A DNA stretch of 64,000 bases from Paenibacillus marchantiophytorum (GTDB lineage: Bacteria; Bacillota; Bacilli; Paenibacillales; NBRC-103111). The stretch lies in assembly GCF_014640555.1 (NCBI RefSeq), contig NZ_BMHE01000017.1, positions 62,001-126,000 of the forward strand. Direction: 5' to 3'. Under the pieces are notes generated by a model, which worked only from the letters and a program-made list of their open reading frames with translations, had not been told where the DNA came from and searched no databases. Position numbers and translations under genes: made by a program. Position 1 is the stretch's first letter, and the number at the start of each line of letters is the position of its first letter. Of this stretch, positions 31,689-40,283 are shown piece after piece.

Positions 31689-33065
31689 TCACCATCCTTT
31701 TTCAGAATCGGTTTGATAGGTAATCCAAGAACGAACATCAGAAATTAAATACAGCGTGCCGGATACGACCGCCAAATCATCCTGCTCAGTTCTGCTTGTA
31801 AGGACTTCTAATGCTCGCTTCCAATCGCGCTCCACCACGATCTCCACAGTTCGATTCATTTCCTGGAGCAGTTCGTTGGCAAGCTCGGCAAGCTTGGAAG
31901 CATCACCTTTTTTATGAAAATCAGGTTCCGTAAGAATAAGAGTATCCACCAATGGTAGTATATGCCTGAGGTAGCCTGTATGATTCTTTGTCGAAAGCAT
32001 TCCCATCATCAGATGCAGCTTTCGATACGAATAAACACTTTGAAGCGCTGCAGCCAGTGTCGCGGCTCCTTCGGGATTGTGCGCGCCGTCAAGCAAAATG
32101 CGCGGCTCCTGCGATATCATCTCAAGGCGTCCCGGCCAACGCGTTTCCTTGAGGCCTTTGAACAAATCCTCATCATCCACGATGCAGGCATAATATTGAC
32201 GAAGTACTTCCAGCGTCATAACCGCCACTGCGGCGTTCGTCAGCTGGTGTTCCCCATTCAGCGTGATTGGCACGCCTTCGATGCTGCGGAAAGGTCCGCT
32301 GAAATCAAAGGTTTGTTGATCCAATTTACTCGACGCATTGGCATAGTTGAATTGCTGTCCCAGCGAGTAAAGCGTCGCTTTCTTCGCCTTGGCCGTCTGT
32401 TCGATCACATGCCAGCCTTGTTCCGGGCTAACAGCAGTGATAATAGGCACGCCAGCTTTAATGATACCCGCTTTCTCAGCAGCTACCAAATCCAGCGTGT
32501 CACCTAGAATATCCATGTGGTCATGGCCAACATTCGTAATAACGGTCACAACTGGATTGACAATATTCGTGCTATCCAGCCTTCCCCCTAGGCCTGTTTC
32601 CCATACCACATAATCCGGATAGGCGACTTTGCCAAAGAACAGAATCGCTAACGCCGTGGAAATTTCGAACATGGACGGCGCACCCAGCTCCGTCTCCCCA
32701 ATTTCATCGACAATGGGCTTCATCTGATTAACTAGACGAAGCAGCACTTCGTCCTCAATGTCGACCCCATTGACTTGCATACGGTTCGTATATTTCTCCA
32801 AATAAGGAGAAGTAAAGGTACCCACATCATACCCGCAGGCCTGGAGTACTGATGATAAATAGGCGCAAGTGGAGCCCTTCCCATTCGTTCCAGCCACATG
32901 GATGAACTTCAACCTGCGCTCGGGATGTCCGAGCTTTTCCATGAGCAACTGCATGCGTTGAAGTCCTGGTTTGATGCCAAGTTTCTCCATTCGGCCAACA
33001 ATCCAAGCAATCGCTTCTTGCGCTGTTTGAAATTCAGCCGAACGGTTATCTTTTATATCAGTCAT
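31689..33065 (-). CDS. folC: folylpolyglutamate synthase / dihydrofolate synthase
   Basis: Adds glutamate to dihydropteroate and folates. The 458-residue Mur-like ligase has the P-loop VAGTNGKGSTCAYLSS, the TSPYLEKYTNRMQVNG segment that follows it in FolC, NVGHDHMDILGDT and LDGAHNPEGA. The ATG at 33065 has GAGG nine bases upstream; ATGs five codons earlier are possible. Downstream of valS, as in B. subtilis. Confidence 0.95.
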   Translation of the reverse strand: MTDIKDNRSAEFQTAQEAIAWIVGRMEKLGIKPGLQRMQLLMEKLGHPERRLKFIHVAGTNGKGSTCAYLSSVLQACGYDVGTFTSPYLEKYTNRMQVNGVDIEDEVLLRLVNQMKPIVDEIGETELGAPSMFEISTALAILFFGKVAYPDYVVWETGLGGRLDSTNIVNPVVTVITNVGHDHMDILGDTLDLVAAEKAGIIKAGVPIITAVSPEQGWHVIEQTAKAKKATLYSLGQQFNYANASSKLDQQTFDFSGPFRSIEGVPITLNGEHQLTNAAVAVMTLEVLRQYYACIVDDEDLFKGLKETRWPGRLEMISQEPRILLDGAHNPEGAATLAAALQSVYSYRKLHLMMGMLSTKNHTGYLRHILPLVDTLILTEPDFHKKGDASKLAELANELLQEMNRTVEIVVERDWKRALEVLTSRTEQDDLAVVSGTLYLISDVRSWITYQTDSEKGW

Positions 33066-33134
33066 TGATCTCATCCTCATTTACTATATGAATCAACTTG
33101 TCTCTGTAACTAGGCAATTGCGTATTTACCAGAA

Positions 33135-35807
33135 TTATCCTTTTAATTCCGCTAATCGTACAATTACTTTGTCACGTTTATCCGCATAGTCAGCTAGTTT
33201 CGCTTTCTCTTCTTCAATAACCTTGGCAGGCGCCTTCGCTACGAAGCCTTCATTGCCCAACTTCTTCTCAATACGTTCTACTTCACCATGCAAGGATTGA
33301 AGCTCCTTATCCAGTCGAGCAAGCTCTTGCGCAATATCAATGAGACCTGCTAACGGCAAGAATAGTTCAGCTCCTGTAAGGATAGCCGTCATAGCTTTCT
33401 CAGGCGCTGGCATCTCGGCATCGATTTGCAGCAGTGACGTGTTGCAGAAACGCTTCAAGTACTCTTCATTGCTGCGAAGGATGCTTAGGGATTCAGTGGT
33501 CGCCGGTTTCACCAGAAGCTCAATCTTCTTGCTCATCGGCACATTCACTTCAGCACGAATGTTGCGAACAGAACGAATCGCGTCCATCAGAAGCTCCATC
33601 TCTCGAACAGCATCAGGCGATTCGAAAGCCGCCTGCTCCACTGGCCATGAAGCCAATGTAATCGTCTCGCCTTCGTGAGGCAAATGCTGCCAAATTTCTT
33701 CTGAAATAAACGGCATGAACGGATGGATCAATCGTTGTGTTTGGTCAAGTACATAGGCCAGAACGGATTGCGTTTGCTTCTTAGCTGCCGGATCTGCCCC
33801 ATACAAACTAAGCTTGCTGAACTCAATATACCAGTCGCAGAGATCATCCCAGATAAAGTTGTACAGAAGTCGGCCCGTTTCACCGAACTCATAACTATCA
33901 ATGAGACGGGTAACATCACGAACAGTTTCATTCAGACGGTGCAAAATCCAACGATCCGCTGTTCCCAGTTTCCCTGACAGATCGATATCCGCTGCGCTTA
34001 CACCTTCCAGGTTCATCAAGGCAAAGCGGGAGGCATTCCAGATCTTATTGGCAAAATTCCGCGCCTGTTCCACACGTTCCCAACGGAAACGAAGATCTTG
34101 ACCTGGTGTGCTGCTGGTCGAAATCATATAGCGCATCGCATCAGCGCCATACTTCTCGATAACTTCCAACGGATCGACGCCGTTGCCTAGGGATTTGGAC
34201 ATTTTGCGGCCTTCCGAATCACGTACAAGTCCATGCATCAATACATCTTTAAACGGAATTTGCTTGGTGAATTCCAGCCCTGTGAAGATCATCCGGGATA
34301 CCCAGAAATAGATGATATCATAGCCGGTTACGAGCACATTGGTCGGATAGAAGCGTTTCAAATCCTCAGCTTCTTCATTGGGCCAACCGAGCGTTGAGAA
34401 CGGCCACAAAGCCGAGCTAAACCAGGTATCCAGCACATCGTTATCTTGGTTCAGGTTGGTGCTTTGGCAGTGCGAGCACGAGGTCGCATCTTCACGAGTT
34501 ACTGTGATTTGACCACAATCCGCACAGTGCCAAGCTGGGATGCGGTGTCCCCACCATAACTGACGGGAGATACACCAATCACGTACATTTTCGATCCAAT
34601 TCAAATAAATTTTCTCGAAGCGATCGGGAACAAAATTAACGCCATTGCCTGATTTCTGAGCATCAATGGCTTTCTCGGCAAGCGGCTGCATCTTCACAAA
34701 CCATTGTGTCGATAAATACGGCTCGATAACCGCGCCACTGCGCTCACTGTGACCAACTTGATGAACGTGTTCTTCAATTTTGATAAGAACGCCTTGCTCC
34801 TTCAGATCAGCAATGATTTGCTTGCGGCATTCAAAGCGATCTTGCCCTTGGTAAGGGCCTGCGTTGGCATTCATCGTGCCGGTTTCATCCATTACGAGTA
34901 TTTGCGGGAGATCATGACGTTTGCCTACTTCGAAATCGTTCGGATCATGCGCAGGCGTAATTTTAACCGCACCGCTTCCGAATTCTTTCTCTACATACTC
35001 ATCGGCAATGATCGGAATTTCGCGATTAACAATCGGCAGCAGCAAAGTTTTACCGATAAGGTGCTGATAGCGCTCATCTTTGGGATGTACAGCAACAGCG
35101 GTATCTCCGAGCATTGTTTCCGGTCTTGTCGTTGCCACGACGATAGAATCTGTTCCGTCAGCGGTTCTATAAGAAAGATGATAGAGGGCGCCTTGCACCT
35201 CTTTGTACTCTACTTCAATATCAGACAAGGCCGTGCGTGCAGCTGGATCCCAGTTAATAATATAATTGCCGCGATAGATAAGCCCTTTCTCATACAAGCT
35301 TACGAATACTTCGCGTACCGCTTGGGAAAGTCCCTCATCCAGTGTAAACCGTTCTCGGGAATAATCGAGCGAGAAGCCCATTTTAGCCCATTGCTCACGA
35401 ATCGTATTGGCGTAAAGTTCTTTCCATTCCCATACTTTCTCCAGGAATTTCTCGCGGCCTAGATCATAACGCGTCTGGCCATCTTCACGAAGCTTCTGTT
35501 CCACTTTGGTTTGCGTCGCAATACCCGCATGGTCAGAACCTGGCAGCCATAGCGTGTCGAATCCTTGCATCCTCTTGGTACGCACCAGAATATCCTGCAA
35601 AGTGAAATCAAGCGCATGCCCGATATGCAGCATACCGGTAACATTCGGAGGCGGAATGACAATTGTATACGTTTCGGCATCCGGACGGTTGCCCGCTTTG
35701 AAAAACTCATTCTTAATCCAGTAATCATACCACTTACGTTCCGCTTCTTTCGGATCATACGTTGTTGGCATTTGTAACTGCTCTTTGGTTTCGTTAGCTT
35801 CAGTCAT
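33135..35807 (-). CDS. valS: valine--tRNA ligase
   Basis: Charges tRNA-Val. The 890-residue class I synthetase has the HIGH motif (GMLHIGHALD, near 57), an editing domain (about 200-350), KMSKS (RKMSKSLGNG, near 525), the anticodon-binding domain, and the C-terminal coiled coil arm typical of ValRS (from about 820). GGAGG precedes the ATG at 35807. A T-box leader lies upstream. Confidence 0.98.
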   Translation of the reverse strand: MTEANETKEQLQMPTTYDPKEAERKWYDYWIKNEFFKAGNRPDAETYTIVIPPPNVTGMLHIGHALDFTLQDILVRTKRMQGFDTLWLPGSDHAGIATQTKVEQKLREDGQTRYDLGREKFLEKVWEWKELYANTIREQWAKMGFSLDYSRERFTLDEGLSQAVREVFVSLYEKGLIYRGNYIINWDPAARTALSDIEVEYKEVQGALYHLSYRTADGTDSIVVATTRPETMLGDTAVAVHPKDERYQHLIGKTLLLPIVNREIPIIADEYVEKEFGSGAVKITPAHDPNDFEVGKRHDLPQILVMDETGTMNANAGPYQGQDRFECRKQIIADLKEQGVLIKIEEHVHQVGHSERSGAVIEPYLSTQWFVKMQPLAEKAIDAQKSGNGVNFVPDRFEKIYLNWIENVRDWCISRQLWWGHRIPAWHCADCGQITVTREDATSCSHCQSTNLNQDNDVLDTWFSSALWPFSTLGWPNEEAEDLKRFYPTNVLVTGYDIIYFWVSRMIFTGLEFTKQIPFKDVLMHGLVRDSEGRKMSKSLGNGVDPLEVIEKYGADAMRYMISTSSTPGQDLRFRWERVEQARNFANKIWNASRFALMNLEGVSAADIDLSGKLGTADRWILHRLNETVRDVTRLIDSYEFGETGRLLYNFIWDDLCDWYIEFSKLSLYGADPAAKKQTQSVLAYVLDQTQRLIHPFMPFISEEIWQHLPHEGETITLASWPVEQAAFESPDAVREMELLMDAIRSVRNIRAEVNVPMSKKIELLVKPATTESLSILRSNEEYLKRFCNTSLLQIDAEMPAPEKAMTAILTGAELFLPLAGLIDIAQELARLDKELQSLHGEVERIEKKLGNEGFVAKAPAKVIEEEKAKLADYADKRDKVIVRLAELKG

Positions 35808-35884
35808 TGGACTACCTCCATTACTAGGATCTCTGTTTATAGGCTTCGTGAGCCTGCAATTCATCGTAACCAGCTAAATTCAAA

Positions 35885-36180
35885 CAAAAAAAGCCCTCCG
35901 CCCGCAAAGGACGAAAGGCTTGCGCTTCCGTGGTACCACCTTCATTCCGCGCAGCTTCAACTAAGGAAGCGCGTGGCTCTCAAACAGATAACGGCTGCGG
36001 CCGGCAAATGCTATTACAGCGATTCCGAATATACGGATGCTGCAGTCACATTTACAACTCCAGGGCGACTTCGTTCGGTTGCTTCCTATGGAACCTTTCA
36101 GCGCTACCAGTTCCACTCTCTGAAGGGCTTACCGCCTACTACTCCCTATCAACGTTTCCATTATTACTCAAAATGGTTTA
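35885..36180 (-). ncRNA. T-box leader of valS
   Basis: Uncharged tRNA-Val should bind this leader and allow read-through into valS-folC-murC. The T-box sequence AAGGTGGTACCACGG is at 35942-35928 on the minus strand. The terminator hairpin follows at 35921-35891 and ends in seven T. A GTC valine codon at 36069-36067 (in AACGAAGTCGCCC) is the best candidate for the specifier at the end of stem I. The leader is about 300 nt, normal for a T-box. Confidence 0.92.
35891..35921 (-). terminator. regulated terminator inside the valS T-box
   Basis: Minus strand AAGCCTTTCGTCC pairs with GGGCGGAGGGCTT (G-U pairs included), then seven T. Confidence 0.9.
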
Positions 36181-36186
36181 CATCAT

Positions 36187-36215
36187 ATGATAACCAACAT
36201 TTGAAACAGAGTCAA
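36187..36215 (-). promoter_or_regulatory. sigma-A promoter of the valS T-box transcript
   Basis: Minus strand TTGACT (36215-36210), 17-bp spacer, TATCAT (36192-36187), just before stem I. Confidence 0.7.
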
Positions 36216-36288
36216 TATATCATTCCAGTATTACCGATTATCCATAAAATATGCTTCTTTTTTGCAAGATGTTACAGCATGCCATAAA

Positions 36289-36319
36289 AGCCCCCAGCCG
36301 CAAAAAGCAGCCAGAGGCT
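36289..36319 (-). terminator. terminator of spoVID
   Basis: Minus strand AGCCTCTGGCTGC pairs with GCGGCTGGGGGCT around a TTTTT loop, then TTTTA. Confidence 0.75.
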
Positions 36320-36340
36320 CTTGCCTATGTATCTTGTTAC

Positions 36341-37447
36341 TTACCTTGGTAGATAAATAACTTGACCAATGGAAATATCCTGATCGTTCAAACGATTCAA
36401 AAGTTGAAGCTCTCGCGGATTAAGCTCATATCGCTTAGCGATCGACTCGAGCGTATCTTCCTTTTGAACAATACACAGCTTGAGCTTTCTGAATTCCTGG
36501 GAATTCGTGCTGCTGGAGAGGAACAGACGACGCCATTCTACCGGATCTGCTCGCGACTCCTCAGCAAGCGCAGCCTGCGCCGCTTCCTCCGCTTTCCTTT
36601 TATCAGTGAGATATGAGCCCGCCTTGGATAGTAGCGATTTGATGCCGTAGGGATTGAGGTCAGTCGCCTCATTGGCTTTCTTGCCAAATGCGACTTTAAG
36701 ATCCTTCTTCTCTTCCGTAACAACCGTGTTTTCAGGATGGGGAGTCACCTTCAATTCTGTTTGTTCAATGTCAATGACCATCGCGCCCTCAGTATCGTCA
36801 TCTTGCGGCATCTCTTCCTGTACGAAAGGAGCTGCCGGATTCGCAGTTGGTGCTTCCGCTATCGGCCCTAAATCTTTAAACTCAGGTACAGGCTGCATAG
36901 CGGGCGGTTCCTGATAGGTCTGCGCCGGAACGGGCGGCGGCTCTTGGGCGTTCTGCACTGGCATAGGCACAGGCTGTACAGGAGCTGGAGGCTGGACGGG
37001 CGCAGGCGGCTCGTACCGCGGTATGCCAACTTCGTGCACGAAAGTTACCTCTTCTTCCTCTCGCCAGCTTTCTTGTGGAACAGAAACAATTTCGATCCCT
37101 TGCAGGGAAAGCACACCGGTCACATTCAAACTTCGCGCAGACAACAGATCGATATCAAAGTTCTCAATCTCAACCTGAATATCTTCTACACGATGGATAC
37201 GGTTCAGCGGCAATGTGATTTCCACTGGAATCAAGTGCTCGAGAGAACGAGGCGTTCCTCCGTCCTCACCATTGTAATTGCCTGTGAGAAGTAAATTCCC
37301 CTTGAGGATGGCCTGATCATCCAACGTAAGCACTTGAATATGAGGAAGCAATTCAACATCATTTAATTCTTGAATCCCCGCCAAATCCTCCTGCAAATGA
37401 ACCCGCTCATAGATATCAAATCGTAAACCTGGTTGTTGTTCAGACAC
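36341..37447 (-). CDS. spoVID: SpoVID, spore coat encasement protein
   Basis: SpoVID directs coat proteins to wrap the forespore and binds SafA. The 368-residue protein has an N-terminal beta-rich SpoVID domain (1-140), a Pro/Gln-rich low-complexity middle, and a C-terminal LysM (about 320-368, VQKEDTLESIAKRYELNPRE). A GTG at 37447 (MSEQQPGLRFD) is the best start with GGGAGG nine bases upstream; ATGs further up lack a site. In B. subtilis spoVID lies between hemL and valS, as it does here apart from the inserted genes. Confidence 0.88.
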   Translation of the reverse strand: MSEQQPGLRFDIYERVHLQEDLAGIQELNDVELLPHIQVLTLDDQAILKGNLLLTGNYNGEDGGTPRSLEHLIPVEITLPLNRIHRVEDIQVEIENFDIDLLSARSLNVTGVLSLQGIEIVSVPQESWREEEEVTFVHEVGIPRYEPPAPVQPPAPVQPVPMPVQNAQEPPPVPAQTYQEPPAMQPVPEFKDLGPIAEAPTANPAAPFVQEEMPQDDDTEGAMVIDIEQTELKVTPHPENTVVTEEKKDLKVAFGKKANEATDLNPYGIKSLLSKAGSYLTDKRKAEEAAQAALAEESRADPVEWRRLFLSSSTNSQEFRKLKLCIVQKEDTLESIAKRYELNPRELQLLNRLNDQDISIGQVIYLPR

Positions 37448-37564
37448 CGAATGAATCCTCCCTTCCATCAAATCCGGCAGCTTATCAGCATTCGGATTGT
37501 TTGGCCATTTACTTGTTTGTCTCTAAAAGTATATGGATAGGAAGGGCCAGGCATGACTACATTT

Positions 37565-38452
37565 TTATGGGTTTGAGACTTTACTCAAGAGCAATTGCAT
37601 ATCTTGCGGCAATGCCGCATGCACTTCGATCTGTTTGCGGCTAATCGGATGCTCAAATAACAGCCGTTCTCCATGGAGTGCCTGCCTGTGAAATAATCGC
37701 GTCGAACCGCCATACAGCGTATCCCCGACAAGCGGATGACCCAGATAGCTAAGATGAACGCGAATTTGGTGCGTTCGCCCCGTTTCCAGCTCTAGCTCCA
37801 CCAGAGCAGCTCTCTTCATTTGCTGAAGCACTCGGTAGTGGGTAACAGCCTGATCCCCGCCTGATGCCACCCTGCGCTTGCCTGCCAGATGGCGATCCTT
37901 GCCGATGGGTTCATCAATGGTTCCCTTGTTCGAGCCAAATACACCTTCAGCAATTGCCACATAACGGCGGTCAATCCGCTTTTCACGCATAGCCTCATCC
38001 AACAGGACATGAGCCCACTCATTTTTGGCATAAAGGACAGCACCGGTCGTATCTTGATCTAGACGATGAATATGCCTGACACCGCAGGCCTGGCCTGTCG
38101 AAACATAATGATGAGCTACAGCAGAAGCTAATGTGCCCATCTGTCCCTTCTCAGAGGGATGAACAGACATGCCTGCCGGTTTATTCACAACGAGGCAGAA
38201 ATCATCCTCATAGAGGATCTCAAGATCATGCGCCTCTGGTTGGAATGCAGCCTGCTCTTTGGGAAAGAGATGAATTCGAATCGTATCGTCCTGAACGCGA
38301 ATCAGACCTTGCGAAGCCAAACGCAGAAAAAACTTGCGCGGGACGGGCAGCAATACGGCCAGTTCTTCTATAGCACCAGGTTTCAATGGCTTCCATTGCG
38401 CATTAGGCAATGGAAGCTCTAACCACTCGCCGCTGCGCGTGCCTGCCATCAT
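37565..38452 (-). CDS. RluA-family pseudouridine synthase
   Basis: Isomerises uridine in rRNA or tRNA; the target site cannot be told. The 295-residue protein has an S4-like start (FFLRLASQGLIRVQDDTIR, about 40-65) and the catalytic domain with NKPAGMSVHPSE and HRLDQDTTGAVLYAK, which holds the catalytic Asp, and LETGRTHQIRVHL. The ATG at 38452 has AAGGA eight bases upstream and overlaps the stop of the small gene before it. Confidence 0.93.
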   Translation of the reverse strand: MMAGTRSGEWLELPLPNAQWKPLKPGAIEELAVLLPVPRKFFLRLASQGLIRVQDDTIRIHLFPKEQAAFQPEAHDLEILYEDDFCLVVNKPAGMSVHPSEKGQMGTLASAVAHHYVSTGQACGVRHIHRLDQDTTGAVLYAKNEWAHVLLDEAMREKRIDRRYVAIAEGVFGSNKGTIDEPIGKDRHLAGKRRVASGGDQAVTHYRVLQQMKRAALVELELETGRTHQIRVHLSYLGHPLVGDTLYGGSTRLFHRQALHGERLLFEHPISRKQIEVHAALPQDMQLLLSKVSNP

Positions 38453-38562
38453 GAGCGCATTCCTTTGCGAAAGGCAAGAACGATAACGACTAGGAGAATT
38501 AGAAACACACAAACAACCGCCATTAAATCTATCGGAAAATCAAAAAAGTAATATCGCTTCAT
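38449..38562 (-). CDS. 37-residue single-pass membrane peptide coupled to the pseudouridine synthase gene
   Basis: An unlisted small frame reads MKRYYFFDFPIDLMAVVCVF and continues with a hydrophobic run to RKGMRS. It has a basic, aromatic start, one clear membrane helix (about 13-31) and a basic end. Its TGA overlaps the ATG of the synthase (ATGATG), a sign of coupled translation. AAGGAG lies 12 bases before the ATG, a long spacing; an in-frame TTG three codons earlier is nearer. Amino-acid make-up is coherent for a real peptide. Function unknown. Confidence 0.5.
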   Translation of the reverse strand: MKRYYFFDFPIDLMAVVCVFLILLVVIVLAFRKGMRS

Positions 38563-38722
38563 TCGTTTCAAAAACTCCTTACAGGAATAGGGATTATGTA
38601 CACTTTATTTTAACAATTACCAATAACAATTGCATGCGAAAATATGATAATATAAGTCTTGTATTGATTTTTTTCGACATTAACACATCAAAATAGAATA
38701 ATAGAGCAGGAGAGGAACATCT

Positions 38723-40201
38723 TTGGGTAGTTCAATCGTAGAGCATTTCCGCAATTATAGTTGGCTTAAACGTATTTTTCTCGTCATAGCAGTTTGCACA
38801 TTTCTAAGTTCAAGCTTTTTATTTCTTACGCCGCCAGGCGAATTTATTCGTGAGTACTTGGCCAAAACGGTCATTACGACACAGCATCGGGATTGGGCTT
38901 GGATTTTCGTAGGTGCTCAGCGAAGAGATCAAATGGTGCTTGAAATGCAAAATTTAACCGAAGTTAACTCTGTTGAGAAACAGGATTTGCATGCGGTTCA
39001 ATTTAACAAGAATCGTCCCCTAGAAAGTCTAGTGAAAGTAGAAGATATATCCGGACAGTTCTGGAAAGGCAAGAAAATGTATGTGTATGACCCACGAACC
39101 ATTCGTGTTGTCGTTCCTGCCAAACAAGGCGAGGGCGAGCGAATTACGGCGATGGTTCAGCGTACAGGAGCTGTTGCAGGCGTTAACGGCGGTGGATTTA
39201 ATGATCCTGACGGACTTGGAAACGGATTTGCGCCAATTGGTGTTATTATGTCCGGCGGCGAAATTCTGTATACCGACCAAGAAGGCAGCATCGCGCAGCA
39301 AATTGTCGGCTTCACCAAAGAAGGCACGCTCATCATCGGGAAATATACGATTAATGAACTCCTGAGACTTGGTGTTTCAGATGCCGTTTCCTTCTACCCT
39401 CGCGTAATTGCCAACGGCAAACCGCTCATTACTAGCGGCGACGGAGGCTGGGGCCGTGCTCCGCGTACAGCAGTAGGTCAAAAAGCCGATGGAACGGTCA
39501 TCTTCATCGTGATTGACGGCCGACAAACGAGCAGTGTAGGGGCAACGCTGAAAGAAGTCCAAGATATTTTCTTAGAGGACGGTGTTATTAATGCCGGCTT
39601 CCTGGACGGAGGAGCTTCCTCCGAAATGGTTTACAACGATGAATTGATTACGAAGCCATCCAGCCGTTACGGAGAGCGTCGTCTGCCTTCTGCTTTCTTG
39701 GTTTTCGATCATCCGGATGAAGTAAAGGTCAAGAATGTTTGGGAAGGTCTTAAAACGATTGATCCGGGTGGTGCCTATGACCATCCTGATTTCTTGAAAG
39801 AACAGCAGGAGAAGAAAAACAATCCGCCAAAAGCAACACCAAAACCTTCAGCAACAACAACAGCAACACCTACGGCAACACATAAACCGGAATCCAGCAG
39901 TGAAGCTGGCAAGAACGGCGCAACACCCAATCCAGAATCAACGGAAAATGGGACAACAGGCAAACCAACTTCTTCTGCGAAGCCAGAAACTTCGCCTACG
40001 ACACCGGTTAACCCTACGCCTACCCCAACTCCGAATACGAATGGCGGTACTACGGGAACAGGAGGCTCCACTTCAGGAGCTTCCAACACCGTCAAGCCAA
40101 ACGGAACGCCAACACCAAGTGCAACACCTGCTCTTCCAGTGAATAATGGCAATTCCGTAGCGCCGACACCTACACCATCACCAGTGATCAAAACTAATTG
40201 A
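38723..40201 (+). CDS. exported phosphodiester glycosidase (NAGPA-like) domain protein with Thr/Pro-rich tail
   Basis: The catalytic-type domain resembles the phosphodiester glycosidase family (pfam09992) of NAGPA and bacterial exopolysaccharide proteins; substrate unknown. Of 492 residues, a signal anchor covers about 16-35. The domain spans about 110-335 with VAGVNGGGFND, GFAPIGVIMSGGEI, PRTAVGQKADGTVIF, VIDGRQ and FLDGGASSEMVYN. The last 140 residues are Thr/Pro/Ser/Asn-rich and look like a wall-spanning, possibly glycosylated linker. A TTG start has GGAGAGG at a proper distance. Confidence 0.85.
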   Translation: MGSSIVEHFRNYSWLKRIFLVIAVCTFLSSSFLFLTPPGEFIREYLAKTVITTQHRDWAWIFVGAQRRDQMVLEMQNLTEVNSVEKQDLHAVQFNKNRPLESLVKVEDISGQFWKGKKMYVYDPRTIRVVVPAKQGEGERITAMVQRTGAVAGVNGGGFNDPDGLGNGFAPIGVIMSGGEILYTDQEGSIAQQIVGFTKEGTLIIGKYTINELLRLGVSDAVSFYPRVIANGKPLITSGDGGWGRAPRTAVGQKADGTVIFIVIDGRQTSSVGATLKEVQDIFLEDGVINAGFLDGGASSEMVYNDELITKPSSRYGERRLPSAFLVFDHPDEVKVKNVWEGLKTIDPGGAYDHPDFLKEQQEKKNNPPKATPKPSATTTATPTATHKPESSSEAGKNGATPNPESTENGTTGKPTSSAKPETSPTTPVNPTPTPTPNTNGGTTGTGGSTSGASNTVKPNGTPTPSATPALPVNNGNSVAPTPTPSPVIKTN

Positions 40202-40223
40202 TTACATAACTTGAAAGCAAAAA

Positions 40224-40261
40224 AGGCAGCACCACAAGGTTGATAACCTTGAGGGCTGCCT
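40224..40261. terminator. bidirectional terminator between the glycosidase and chemoreceptor genes
   Basis: AGGCAGC (40224-40230) pairs with GCTGCCT (40255-40261), with an inner perfect hairpin CAAGGTT/AACCTTG, and T runs on both sides. Confidence 0.9.
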
Positions 40262-40283
40262 ATTTTTTTCGACCTGTGACCTG

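Noticed and set aside
34749..35462. 237-codon plus-strand open frame inside valS
   Set aside because: Shadow of valS on the other strand with no ribosome site or family resemblance.
39775..40191. Long minus-strand open frame opposite the glycosidase tail
   Set aside because: It is the mirror of the Thr/Pro-rich tail, whose codon pattern keeps the opposite frame open; no start site supports it.
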